Origin: Amphiduros pacificus
Lineage: Eukaryota > Annelida > Polychaeta > Phyllodocida > Hesionidae
Length of the DNA: 64,000 nt
NCBI GenBank assembly: GCA_949316495.1
Contig: OX439008.1
Coordinates: 3,706,501-3,770,500, forward strand
Reading direction: 5' to 3'
Part shown: positions 35,044-49,500 of the stretch, one piece after another
Numbering within the stretch: the stretch's first letter is position 1
How the letters are laid out: each line of letters opens with the position of its first letter
Translations under genes and position numbers: made by a program
Notes under the pieces: generated by a model
Seen by the model: only the letters and a program-made list of their open reading frames with translations
What the model was told of the DNA's origin: nothing
The model's database searches: none

Positions 35044-35705
35044 AAGGCACATTCTGCTCTGTAGATGATTAGAAATCGCATAATTTTCACATCCAAACAA
35101 AAGTGAATAATGATGGATTACATTTAATTATCATATCCTATAAATAACATCAATATCTTGATAACATGCATTCCTACATTTCATAACTGGTAGACAACAC
35201 AATTAACATATGCACTAAGATTTGAAATTAATTTTGTAATGGAATACTATATTTATTAAAAGATAATATGTAAATGTCACGCAACACAGATGGAAAAGGT
35301 CACCCAATCTAATGCCAATTTCCATGAATAATAAATATCTAAAATGAAATGAGATTTTATTGAGTTTTATAAAATTCTAGCAGCATTCAGAGATGGGAAA
35401 TATATATTTTATGAAGTTTGGATGCCTTATTTTTCATTAAATTAAATAGTATAAGTTGAAAAGTTCAATGCCCACATATAAACAAAAGTCTATGCGACTA
35501 ATATATTTACAATACGTTTGCTCCCTATCACAGTATCACTCTTAAATTCTAATTAACAACCAATGTCAGCAGCTCATTTATTGTCCTAAATAAAATAGAA
35601 TAAATCTCAGGTCCCCCTTAACTTGTGTTATCTGGTCTTTAAAAAATGAATAAAAAGTCATTGAATATGTCTTTTGCAGGTTTTTGGTAAAAGTTTTATA
35701 TCTAA
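35044..35705. other. No gene seen
   Basis: AT-rich spacer without recognisable coding sequence. Confidence 0.4.
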
Positions 35706-35709
35706 AAAC

Positions 35710-37352
35710 ATAGGCATCAGAGATGCATCAACCCTCAGCCCTGGTAACTTATTGCACAACATTCGCTCCACACAATATTTGTGAACAAAACGTCACCGCA
35801 CCACATAATTGTTCCTGTGACCTTGAAAAGTAGGTGAAGGTCTTCACTGAGGTCTTCACCAGATGCTTATGTGTGCCAAGTCTCATAAAGCTGCCATCAT
35901 TCGTTCTCGAGTTATAGCAATGATAGGGATTTCACATAACTGTCCCTGTGACCTTGAAAAGTAGGTGAAGGTCATGTTCCATAGAAAAATGTCTGAGGTC
36001 TTCAACAGATGCTCATGTGTGTCAAATCTCATAAAGCTGCTATCATTTGTTCTAGAGTTATTGTGATTCTAGGGATTTCACATAACTGTCCCTGTGACCT
36101 TGAAAAATATGTCAAGGTCGCCGTCCATCGGTCTTGTCCGAGGTTTTCACCAGATGCTTATGTGTGTCAAGTTTAGTGAGCTGCCATTATTTGTTCTTGA
36201 ATTATCAAAATGACAAGGATGATTTCACATAATTGTCCCTGTGACCTTCAAAAGTAGGTGAAGGTCGCCGTCCACTGAACTCGTACGAGGTTTTCACCTG
36301 ATGCTTATGTGTGTCAAGTTTCATGAAGCTGCCATCATTTGTTCTAGAGTTATCACGATGACAAGGATGATTTCACATAATTGTCCCTGTGACCTTGAAA
36401 AGTAGGAGAAGGTCATGTTCCATAGAAAAAATTCTGTAGTCTTCACCACATGCTTATGTGTGTCAAATCTCATAAAGCTGCCATCATTTGTTCTTGAGTT
36501 ATTGCGATTCTTGGGATTTCACATAATTGTCCCTGTGACCTTGAAAAATAGGTCAAGGTCGCCGTCCATCGAACTCATCCAAGGTTTTCACCAGATGCTT
36601 ATATGTGTCAAGTTTCATGAAGCTGTCATCATTTGTTCTCTAGTTATCGCGATGACAAGGATGATTTCACATAATTGTCCCTGTGACCTTGAAAAGTAGA
36701 TGAAGGTCATGTTTCATAGAAAATATTCTGAGGTCTTCAACAGATGCTTATGAGTGTCACATCTCATAAAGCTGCCATCATTCGTTCTTGAGTTATTGCG
36801 ATTCTTGGGATTTCACATAATTGTCCTTGTGACCTTGAAAAATAGGTCAAGGTCGCCGTCCATCGTACTCATCCAAGGTTTTCACCTGATGCTTATGTGT
36901 GTCAAGTTTCATGAAGCTGCCAGCATTTGTTCTCAAGTTATCGCGATGACAAGGATGATTTCACATAATTGTCCCTGTGACCTTGAAAAGTAGGTGAAGG
37001 CCATGTTTCATAGAAAAAATTCTGAGGTCTTCACCAGATGCTTATGTGTGTCAAATCTCATAAAGCTGCCATCATTTGTTCTTAAGTTATAGCAATTCTT
37101 GGGATTTCACATAATTGTCCCTGTGACCTTGAAAAATAGGTCAAGGTCGCTGTCCATCGAACTCGTCCGAGGTTTTCTCCAGATGCTTATGTGTGTCAAG
37201 TTTCATGAAGCTGCCATCATTTGTTCTCAAGTTATCGCGATGACAAGGATGTTCGCTACAGACATACAGACATACATACATACATACATACATACCCACG
37301 CCAGGAGTACTGCAATACCCTCAGCCTGATTACATCAGGGGCTGAGGGTAAA
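35710..37352. mobile_element. Pearl/Helentron-like (HINE) element with ~147-bp tandem core
   Basis: About ten core units, each with TGTCCCTGTGACCTTGAAAA, then AAGGTC and a GATGCTTATGTGTGTCAA word. The core is followed by an (ACAT)n microsatellite (~37258-37300). The element ends in the hairpin CCCTCAGCC...GGCTGAGGG at 37318-37348. Tandem core, tetranucleotide microsatellite and 3' hairpin in that order is the known layout of Pearl-type non-autonomous Helentrons in molluscs. No Rep/helicase. The left boundary is approximate. Confidence 0.65.
37258..37300. repeat. (ACAT)n microsatellite of the HINE element
   Basis: Tetranucleotide CATA repeats directly between the tandem core and the 3' hairpin. 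Confidence 0.85.
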
Positions 37353-37407
37353 AATGCATTTGACTTTAAAGTTGTTCCTCGGTCTATGAGAGTTAGGTGG
37401 CTTGAGG

Positions 37408-37521
37408 TCAGAGTTTCTGGTAGTTGATGGCATCCGGGGAGTCCGCCCTCATTAGATGACCTGGCTGATGGATCAGATCCACTAAGTAGTTATCTGGAGG
37501 GAATCTCTTGTTTCCATGTGG
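37408..37521 (-). CDS. ARMC3: ARMC3 terminal exon
   Basis: 37 codons plus TGA, phase 0 acceptor TTTGCAG|CCACATG. Encodes FPPDNYLVDLIHQPGHLMRA and SPDAINYQKL, matching the end of human ARMC3 (YVIDLMFHPGGLMKL...). It completes the EDR1-like domain. Confidence 0.9.
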   Translation of the reverse strand, partial: PHGNKRFPPDNYLVDLIHQPGHLMRADSPDAINYQKL

Positions 37522-40500
37522 CTGCAAATAGATTCCTCCCTCATCACATTGATCCATCTATACATTTATTCATGACTTTGTAACTTATTTCAAAGATCTC
37601 TCTTAAAGATGATCCAATACGAGAGTAACATTTACTTATTTATAGATAATGTGATTTAAAGTTAGATGGGAAAGGGGGGCAGAGTGGAATGTTTGAGATG
37701 GATCAATTATCCAGGTACTTTAAACATGTTCTCAAGTTTGCAGATTGAAGAATTTTAACCAGTCCAAGTACTCTTACAAAGCCAAATGAACATCAATTTG
37801 CCTTCATTGGTACAGGAGGTAGGGTGATACAGGAGGTAGGGTGATACAGGAGGTAGGGTGATACAGGAGGTATATGGTGATACAAGAGGTATAGTGATAC
37901 AGGATGTATGGTGATACAGGAGGTAGGGTGATACAGGAGGTAGGGTGATACAGGAGGTAGGGTGATACAGGAGGTATATGGTGATACAGGAGGTATGGTG
38001 ATACAGGAAGTATGGTGATACAGGAGGTAGGGTGATACAGGAAGTAGGGTGATACAGGAGGTAGGGTGATACAGGAGGTAGGGTGATACAGGACGTATAT
38101 GGTGATACAGGAGGTATGGTGATACAGGAGGTAGGGTGATACAGTAGGTAGGGTGATACAGGAGGTAGGGTGATACAGGAGGTGGGGTGATACAGGAGGT
38201 GGGGTGATACAGGAGGTGGGGTGATACAGGAGGTGGGGTGATACAGGATGTGGGGTGATACATGAGGTAGGGTGATACAGGAGGTAGGGTGATACAGGAG
38301 GTAGGGTGATACAGGAGGTAGGGTGATACAGGAGGTAGGGTGATACAGGAGGTATTGATCAGACTTACGGGAGCATCGAGATCAGGTGTGAGGAGGACCT
38401 TGTTCCACGCCCTGTTGTATTCTCCCCTCACTAAGCTACAGTTGAGAGCGATGCGGTCAGCTAAAGCCTACAAACACATGATACATATCGCATAAAACAC
38501 ACAATTCTAGGAAGAAAAACATTTAGTTTCACATCAACTTCTTTATGTCCAGACACATGCATTAGCATTTATTTATATGGGCTCATTGATTTGTATGTGG
38601 TAATAATATACATTGCATGGGGGCATCAGCTGCACTACAAAAATGTTATCAGCGCGATTAAAATATATCAATACTTTAAGTTAATTATGCTAATTTCTGC
38701 CACTAGATGGCGCAAGAGCAGTGGATTGCTACCTTGAAGAGTAATGCCCTGTGGTAGTGTACTCCAGCCTTGATCATGCCGATGGGTATGACGTTAGACT
38801 TGAGATCAAACTTGAGTTGGCTGAGGGGAAGTTCCCAGGAGAAGTTGGCCACCTGACCTCTCTCTATGGCTCCTCCCATCCTCTCACTCACATACCTGAA
38901 ACACATGCCACCATCAATATGATACCTGAAACACATGCCACCATCAAATAACAGCACAATATGATACCTGAAACACATGCCACCATCAATATTATACCTG
39001 AAACACATGCCACCATCAAATAACAGCACAATATGATACCTGAAACATATGCCACCATCAAATAACAGCACAATATGATACCCGAAACACATGCCACCAT
39101 CAAATAACAGCACAATATGATACCTGAAACACATGCCACCATCAAATAACAGCACAATATGATACCTGAAACACATGCCACCATCAAATAACAGCACAAT
39201 ATTATACCTGAAACACATGCCACCATCAAACAGCACAATATTATACCTGAAACATATGCCACACTTGGTCCCGGCTTGTGGGCAGTGGGTGGATACTTAC
39301 TGGGCGAGTGCGACCACTTGGTCCCGGCTTGTGGGCAGCGGCTGGATACGTTCTCTTACTTCCTCAATCATCTTATGGAGCACTGCGTCTGACGGTGCAC
39401 AGAATTCCTCCACAGCTTCTGGCTCCTCCTTCACAGCGACCTCCTCCTCTTTCACCTTCTCTTCCTTTTCCTTTTGTTGCCGAGTTCGTCTGCAAGAAAA
39501 TTTCATTCACAATATAATAAAGAAATAAATTACCAGCAAATACCGTCACAAAAAAAGGCAACGAACAACCCAGAAACATACAGTGCTCTCTTTGAAGAGG
39601 ATGTTTGGTGCTGTTATTTACTGCCTGCTCAAAGTGAACTCTTCATTTACCAATTTTTATTACAAAAAACAGCAACTTCAGATGTTTCGATTATTTCATT
39701 ATCTTTTATAATGGAACTCCATAGCATAAACAATATGGAGCTTATCAATTAAAGTATAACTCTCTGCCAAGAATCAGGTAATTGTTACCTGTACATATCA
39801 TATTCAGGGGATGTTTACGTGATATGACCTTGTACAAATGTTAATTGGAGTTAACATAATTTTTAGACATTGATGATGTGATTAGGTGCTATTGCTAGAG
39901 CCTGTAAGGCATATTAAACGTAGTTATATGATACCCATATTACTAATATATATATGTAGAATAATGTCTAGTTCTACTCTTGCTTAACTTGATCTATAAA
40001 ACAATATAATCTCAATTAACAATATAACTGAAGTTGAGAGCATTCTATATTAAAAAATTAAAAAATAATTTAACTTTGTAACCCCATGATCTGCAAGAGT
40101 AGTTCTGCACACAGAAAATATTTTTAAAATATTTTCCAGGTAGAGAACACCTTCTTGAAGCACCAAGTATGACACTGATCAGGCTGTAGAAAGGCAGTTT
40201 ATTCTTTAGACCCTTCTCAAAATGCTAATATAAAACAAGAACTTCATGTCCTAGCTTTCTGCAATTTTTAGTTGGCAAACATTGAGGTTCTACATGATGG
40301 TCAATTGTTAACGGACCATATTGCATTTACTGGGGCAGTAGTTATAAAAAATAATGAATGTTTTGGCAGAAAATTACACCACATATATTTGAATGCATGA
40401 AACATTAAGTTAAAAATATGTACATTTTCAATGGTGTGATTTATCTGGAAAGTGCTTTTTAAAGATCTTCGTTTCGAACATAAATTTAAAATAAATCAAA

Positions 40501-43500
40501 CAAAATCAGTATGATACCATGTCCAGTTAACACATGAGATCATAAACTCAGAAAGTTCATATCCTTTATCAACCTTCATCTCAATTTAATAAACCTAAAC
40601 ATGACCTGAAGCTAATTTTATCTTAATATAAGGTGACACTGTGACTGATTAATGGAAATCACAAGAAGGTCATTGACACCCGGTATGAACTGTCTGAGGA
40701 TGTGATCACATGACTGATTGGTGTTAAAATTAAAGGTGAACTTCCTTCCAGTAACCATAGCAACTGTACACTGTATAGACAACATTAATGGTTTGTGAGT
40801 TTGAATGTGGTTGGTCTATACATGGTTCACTAATATGTAGACTTTGCATATCTATTGTATGCTCTCAGTCATGATGCTAAACTGTGCAGGAGATAACCTG
40901 AGGGATGATGGGAAATGTGAACCTCACTTTTGTCAGATAAATCTACAGGGTCCTGGAAAACCTAAAAATGGGCTCTAATGTCCTTAAAATAGAAATTGTC
41001 TCTATGCTTTGCATTTAAAAGTTACTAAAGCATTATTAAAACAACTGCAACAAGGCTGCCTATGCTAAGATATAAAAAGATATGAAGGTAGTGTTGGCCC
41101 CCAGTAGTTGGCCCCCGGGTGTTGGCCCCTGGGTGTTGGCCCCCAGTAGTTGGCCCATTTCTGTCCGTTCTGCTCTATGGGAACTATAGGGAACTATGAG
41201 AATGATATGCATGTGGAATCCCTATCAAGCAGGTCTTTATGTTGGTCTACTGGAAGTGCAGCCAATCTACTTCCTATACTAATAATAAATTATCAATTTC
41301 TATTGGAACAAAAAATATTCATAAAAAAATATTCATAAATAAATTCTGAAATAATATTCATAAATAATTTTATAACATGTAATTTAAGGTTATAAGCCGA
41401 CTAGAATCAGACTAATAATATCAAATTAATCAAAATATAATTAGCGAGGCAAATATTGGCAATTTTCGCCAGCCATGTATAGACTAATTATTGGAGAGTG
41501 AAGGTGAACTACAGTTTGAGAATAGAATTAATAAGTGGCAGAGAACGTGGGAGGAACTATGAGGCCGTTCACCAACCCATCCTCCTCCGCCTCTTCCTCA
41601 TCCTCCTCACTCCTCTCCTCCTCCCGAGTATATCTACGCTCCTTGCGGGATTTCCCGGACTTACTACCGGACTTGTTTACCTCACGGGGTTTGGAAGCAG
41701 ATTTATCTTTAGGTTTTTTTTGGTTTTTATTTTCCTTAGCCTTCAAGACAGGAGACTCTCTCTCCTCCCTATCTTTAGACCTGGACGGCGATTGCTCCAC
41801 TTTGGAATAATCGTCTCTGAAAATTAAAGTACATCATCTTGTTTTAATTTAATAGTTGATAGAAACAATTGCTATTCAAGCAGCCACTGAGTGAAGCCTC
41901 ACTTGACATGGTACGTGGCGGATATATAAACCCCAGCTCAATGGAACAGACGCTCAGGACATCATACTCTAGGCGTATAACCTAATATGGCTGCTCGACA
42001 AGGCAACTGATTATCATGCATTTTTGCAACTGGCAAAATGCCAAGTTAATTATAAGAATGGCCAACTCCATGCTCATTAACCAAGGTCAATATGTTGTTA
42101 AGTACTGCAGAATGTCGCTGATGTAACCATAAGAATTTTTTCTCGGAATCAACAAATCCAGCTTATGCAAACATAACTTCATGGAAATCAAGTGTTTATC
42201 TCTTAGGTCTGTGGTCTTTTTGGCATGCAAATTAAATGTACATGTATACTTGGTAGAGATGATTATCACCAAGAATTGTTGATGGCAACAACAGCCAGCT
42301 GCTATTGCCTCATTAGCAGTTACAAGAAATTTGTAATAAACATTTATTAAATCTTTTATCAGTAAACTTAAGTGCTGATAGGTCATATCAATAAGATTTT
42401 GCACATCTTCCCCTTACAGTTATTATTTTATACCAAATTGAGGTTTGTTTGCTGAGCAATAAAATTAAATCTGTTTTTGGTAAAATATCATTCACTGCAG
42501 AAGGTTCAAAGGTCAAATAAATAGGACGTTGTACACCTACATTCCATATACAAAATAAAAACAACCTCCTATCCTTGGTTGTCATTTGAAATTACTTGAC
42601 ACTTCCCAAATTTGTATATATTCTAATATATTTTGCACAATCTCCAAGACATTGACAGCATTTTTAATTGCAGCCTCAAAATTTATTGCTTTGTATTTTT
42701 AAATATTTGTTAGTTATCGACATCTGCAAACCAAGCAATTTCAAATATCTAGTACAAGATAAGAAAAATGTTTTTACTGGTCTGAAATTGTAACATTTTC
42801 AATTTTTGGAGCTCTGGCTTGATTTTAATGGTTAATAAGACAACATCAGACAACACAGACTGAAAATTGATACCTTTCTGATTCTACAATCAGTTCCTTT
42901 CTATCTTGAATAGTTTAATACAATCTTAAACCACCACAAGGTCACATTCACAAGTCATAATGACAGGGGATCTAGACAGCATGTCAGTTAGTGCAGAATC
43001 TCCACAATGAGGCAGTCTTGATGTCAAAGGTTTTGGCAAGTTAATTTGTATTCTGCAGATGTGAGTCAGGCTCCACTGAAAACCCCAGACTCTACAGACT
43101 AATCTGGGTACACTGAATATTCATGGCAAGATAAAGCTGCAGTCATTTTTAAAATGTGCAACTCAAACCGTTGCCTAATAAAATGTCAAAGTTTGTCCAT
43201 TTCAACAATGGCTTCTTGACAAAAGTGAACCTACCAGTTCTATTACCAGCATCTGCTGATCATGTGACTGATCATGTGACATATACAAACAAAATATGAT
43301 CACAGCAATGAAAAGGACATCAATTCTCACTGCTTGAGTTTCAACATTTGCAATCCACCAGGTGTCTCTAGTGTCATGTACAATGCATGCTGGGATAGAT
43401 TTCTAGGCTGAGAACTGATATGATGACTAAGATTCTGTTTTCTGGGAAGAGGGTGCATTTACATTTTGGCATCAAATCCATGTAGACAAAAATCTAATCA

Positions 43501-46500
43501 ATTTGAAAATCTTGAAAAGAGTGGAAATACTGTTATGGGTGTAATAAATTGATTGAAATTAATGACATATTGATCCAATTATTTTACCGCAATGAGACAA
43601 GCTTGCTCCTCCCATGCGTGACAGATTATAGCACACCAGGTGGCAGCATGGCCCACTCAAGCAGTGAGAATTGATGATGTAATGAGAAATAAAGCAGTTG
43701 GTTAGATTAGTATGGTTAGTACAAGCAACATACCCCTTGGAACCAGTGCGGGAACTCCTGCCTGTCACAGAGGACTTAGATGCCTTTTCTAATACGTCCT
43801 GTTCTGAAGACTGTGGAACTGGAGTTTCTACTTTCCTGAGAGGTATAAAAGCAAGGGAACAACTAGTAAAGGGCAGCTGGAACTTGAGCAATCCCTTCTC
43901 AGAACACTCATTCCTTTGAACAAACATTCCTTACAGCAGGGAAGGCTTTTTCCCCTTTGTTTCATTTATCAAATTTTCAAGCCCAGGTCTCGTCAATAAT
44001 ATAATTCAGTAGTTCAAATGATAATCATTGTAAGTCATGGGGAACCATTAAATAACGAATTCCTTATCCTGCCTTGGTTGAGTTTTATTCATTTTAATTA
44101 TTAAAATAAAATTATGGAACTCTAACAACTAATAAACATAAAACTAATCGGTTATTCTTGTTAATTAGTTGGCATATGAACTTGTAAAATTAGGATGAAT
44201 CAAATTTTAAATTATGCTGTGTTGTTTGTGAGGGCATTAATTAGAACATAACTTGAGCTGATACAAGATCACATACTCAGGCCTGGCGTTGATGAAGATG
44301 ATCGGCCGCCTCTGGTTGATAGGCTGCTTGCAGTACTCCTCCAGCGTCAAGAGCTGAGCGTCAGGCCGAAGCTGCCCAACATCAAAGAAACCATCACTGA
44401 TCATGTTCGTAGGCCCTGCCAAAATATTCACATCCAATAACATAACCAGACTGATATCAACACAAAAATCAAACTTTTTTTCGAGAGTGATGTCAATTCC
44501 TGCTTTCTGCTCTCACTCGGCAGCTGTATTTTCATGGAGCTATCATCACATTTGACTCATATTTTTTGCTCATGGCATTTCTGGCACAGCGGCAACATTG
44601 ATTGTGCACATGGCTCAGGTTTTTTGGATAGGTAAAGTGATTTAGATGTTCAAAAATAATCTTCTATTTCAACTAATTAAAAAAAAAATATTCATCAATT
44701 TCGTGTTCTATCTACCAGATTGCCCTTAAATGATGCTTAAATTGCCTCCAACCAGAGACTGCTCACTGTTTGTTTGAACCTGTCATGATTATGTAATGAC
44801 AGCTGTCATGGTGTAATGGCAAAATGAGATGACATGCAAAAGCTACCCAACATCATTGCCTTCGTGTTTCCCCCATACCTGCTTAGAATTACAGTAATTT
44901 CCCTAATTATAGCCAATCATTGCAAAAAATCGTGACAGTGCCAGATAATAGACATGAAAGTCATTTCTGACATTCTGAGAGTATATATATGAATGTCACT
45001 GCTCATATCCTGAGATAACTGACAGAAAAGCCAGTGCTTACATTCACCTAAGCTTCCTATGAGAGCTTAATACACTAAGCTTCCTGTGAGAGCGTATTTG
45101 GCTGCTTATATTCACCCAACCTTCCTGTGAGAGCGTATTTGGCTGTTTATATTCACCCAACCTTCCTGTGAGAGCGTATTTGGCTGTTTATATTCACCCA
45201 AGCTTCCTGTGGTAGTGTATTTGGCTGCTTATATTCACCTAAGCTTCTTGTGAGTGTATTTGGCTGTTTATATTCACCCAAGCTTCCTGTGAGAGCGTAT
45301 TTGGCTGCTTATATTCACCCAAGCTTCCTGTGAGAGCATATTTGGCTGTTTATATTCACCTAACCTTCCTGTGGTAGTGTATTTGGCTGCTTATATTCAC
45401 CCATCCTTCCTGTGAGAGCGTATTTGGCTGTTTATATTCACCTACGCTTCCTGTGAGAGTGTATTTGGCTGTTTATATTCACCCAAGCTACCTGTGAGAG
45501 CGTATTTGGCTGTTTATATTCACCCAAGCTTCCTGTGAGAACATATTTGGCTGTTTATATTCACCCAATCTTCCTGTGAGAGCGTATTTGGCTGTTTATA
45601 TTCACCTAAGCTTCCTGTGAGAGCATCTTTGGCTGTTTGTATTCACCCAAGCTACCTGTGAGAGCGTATTTGGCTGCTTATATTCACCTAAGCTTCCTGT
45701 GAGAGCATATTTAGCCGAGAGGTTGCTGTCTAGAAGTCTCTCGAGGGCCAGAGATGAGAATGCATTACATCTGGTGCTGGATATCTGTATCTGCTGCAGC
45801 ATCTCCAATCCCCTGAAATTACATCAACCACACCCTGTTATGGCATAACATCAACCACACCCTGTTATGGCATAACATCAACCACACCCTGTTATGGCAT
45901 AACATCAACCACACCCTGTTATGACATAACATCAACCACACCCTGTTATGGCATAACATCAACCACACCCTGTTATGGCATAACATCAACCACACCCTGT
46001 TATGGCATAACATCAACCACACCCTGTTATGGCATAACATCAACCACACCCTGTTATGACATAACATCAACCACACCCTGTTATGGCATAACATCAACCA
46101 CACCCTGTTATGGCATAACATCAACCACACCCTGTTATGGCATAACATCAACCACACCCTGTTATGGCATAACATCAACCACACCCTGTTATGGCATAAC
46201 ATCAACCACACCCTGTTATGGCATAACATCAACCACACCCTGTTATGGCATAACATCAACCACACCCTGTTATGGCATAACATCAACCACACCCTGTTAT
46301 GGCATAACATCAACCACACCCTGTTATGACATAACATCAACCACACCCTGTTATGGCATAACATCAACCACACCCTGTTATGGCATAACATCAACCACAC
46401 CCTGTTATGGCATAACATCAACCACACCCTGTTATGGCATAACATCAACCACACCCTGTTATGGCATAACATCAACCACACCCTGTTATGGCATAACATC

Positions 46501-49500
46501 AACCACACCCTGTTATGGCATAACATCAACCACACCCTGTTATGGCATAACACATCAACCACAACCTGTTATGGCATAACATCAACCACACCCTGTTATG
46601 GCATAACATCAACCACACCCTGTTATGGCATAACACATCAACCACACCCTGTTATGGCAGAACATCAACCACACCCTGTTATGGCATAACATCAACCACA
46701 CCCTGTTATGGCATAACATCAACCACACCCTGTTATGGCATAACATCAACCACACCCTGTTATGGCATAACACATGCTGTATTACGAATATGGAACCCAT
46801 TACAATCATATAAATCACATCACTTTACTTTGGTTCATGATTTGGTTCATTAAATTTTCCTAAATCCAAAATGGGGTATTTTGAAGAGATGTGAATGTCA
46901 AATTCTATGTAATTTTGATTGTTAGTTTTTTAGAGGAAATGTCACATTTACAACATGAAAGACAACAATCTGACATTCTAGTGAATTCAAAGCGACCTCT
47001 CTGAAAAGATTTTTTTTCGGGAACTCTATAACTAATAAAATCATTATTAAATTCTGGTTAATGTTTATTGTGAAATACAGATTATGTAAAGTGCACATGA
47101 TTTTCACATAAAATATAAATGACAAAATAATAAGGAAGGAGAAGGGTTTGAATTGTGTTTTTTTTCACCATGTAAATCATATTGCACAATAGGCTCTTTT
47201 AATGTGATCATATAAAATGAGATTTGTGATTTTTTAAATTAAAATATTGTGAATGTTATGTCATTTCACATAGTAAGTTACTTTGGCCAGGGTGGCAGCA
47301 TTAAGACTAGAACAGGTGCTTAACAATAATAATAATAAAACAGTAGATTTACATAACACCATATCAGGCAAGGTCTGCTCATGACACTCATCATGTAGAA
47401 CGTGTTTTTGAAACAAGTGTGTTTTTAATTGTTTTTTTTTTGTAACTATCTGGCAGTGCTGATTTATTGTTTTTAGCATGAAGGGGCAGGGCATTTCATT
47501 TTTTGGAGCATATACTTCAAAAGTCCAATTCTTACAATAATTTCGTCAGAAAACATGACAACAATAGCAGAATGGAAAAAATAATTGAAAATAACAGAAT
47601 GAAAATTGGCTTCAGAAGTGAAAGACACAATATAGATTGATAATCATTGTAAGAAGTTTGGATGTACAGTGTATACTTCGCCAAAAAAATTAAATCAATC
47701 TCGAAGGAGGAATATTTTGCAATGAGTCCAAATCTCACCCAAATTTGCAGACTTCTTCAGCGATGGCATCATCCACAGCGATTACAGACACGGCCCACGA
47801 TGCACTGCGCCTGACGTCATCATTGCCCGAAGTCTGTAGGTGTACCAGTGGCTCCACCCCTCCACTCTCCAGGAACTACACATAATTACAACCAATAACA
47901 TCATAGCTGTTATCATTTTTAGTGATTCATTTTCGAAATTTATAATATTTTGATATTTCAAATCATGACTTATCTTTATACTGAAATACTGTTCAAAGCC
48001 CTAAAATCCATAACCTGTTTGAGATGGCGCTTCACAAGTGGAGATGTGAGGAAAAAAGAATTACCTCTAATATATCAAAATCTATATTCAAATTGATATG
48101 TTTGATGTTGGAATTGATGGGGTTGTTGAAAAATATGGGGTTGGGGTGGGTTGGAGTGTTATTGGCTTTGGTAAAAAAAGGTTCAAGGTTAAAGTTCAAC
48201 GTCAAGGTAATGCATCAAATGATTCAATTTTCTATGTTTTTCTTAATTATTATGACGCAAACAATTAAATACAATTAAATGGTCTAAGCTCTGTAATTAG
48301 ATTGATTATCACAAGGCTCATGAGATTGTATGCATACAAAACATGTTTTTGTTCCAATTAATGCCCAAGGTCTATGACACAAATCTGAATAAATTAGTAA
48401 TGCACCACCTTGAAAGTTCATAGCTGATATACATCACAAACCTATTAACTGGTCTAACAGAAGTTATAGAGACTGCCATCAGGCATGGAAAAGTGGGTTT
48501 CTATTTTTGTTTTACATTTTGTTTTGTTTATCTTTGTTTATCTTCTTATTTTTGTTGTGTGATTTTGTGTGATGGTGAAAACCCTTTTTCTGCCTTTTAG
48601 GATCAGCATTCAATTCTGACAATTAAACAGTGTCACAATATATGGTCATAGTCAATAAAAAATTCTTTCTTGAAATTACAAAAACATGCAATTAAATGGA
48701 AATTTATCCTACATGCTGATACACACCTGTGTTCTGGAGTCTGCATCATTGACGAACGCTGCCACTGCTAGTGCCACTTTGCTCTGAACTACTGTATTCC
48801 TATAAAACAATAAAAAACAAAATTAAACACTTCTAAAAAAAAACATTAGTCAGATCCTAATAGCTTTATTGATTTGAGTATCATTTTTTGTTAAGCTTTC
48901 TAACACCCAGTATTTTCTATCTTTAATTACTGGCAAAGTTCATGTTGGACTCCTATTCATGATAAATGCACTGAGCATATTGAGCATACGATAGGTCTGT
49001 ATCAAGTGATCAAAATTCATTCTGCATGACAACAAAATAGAATTAAGTCTGATCTGAATTTTATGAAAATAAATCAGCAAAGGTCAACATCTGAAGGTCA
49101 CTGACATACTTACACAAAATATTGCACCGAGAAAATAGGAAATATCACTATGACCTTTTTAAAATTATAAACATTTTTGTCATTGTGTTTTAATCTTTAA
49201 CATTTGTTCATGACCATGATGACAGTAAATGTTTTTGCCACAGACTGCTGTTTGGACACTTGGATGAAACCCATGACCTTTACCCCCGGCAATGATTGAT
49301 TCAAACCAAAAGACCAACATGGATCAAACTTAAATCTTGCAAGATATTTGTTCAGAACTCATTTCTGTCTGATGTTACTTTAGTTGTTTCTCAGATTCAA
49401 ATGACTAATTCATGTGCTCAATCACGCAGTCAGCATTTTAGGTGTGAGCTGAGTGTTTTCACTGTCTACAGTACCGATGACCCTTTGCCTTGGAGCCTGG

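Noticed and set aside
37793-38431. 212-codon ORF rich in SCITLPPVSPYL
   Set aside because: Starts in the true ARMC3 exon 38369-38467 but then reads the 17-bp minisatellite; the donor at 38369 and the good terminal exon at 37408-37521 argue against read-through.
45819-46562. 247-codon ORF of LCHNRVWLM repeats
   Set aside because: By-product of a 27-bp minisatellite inside an ARMC3 intron.
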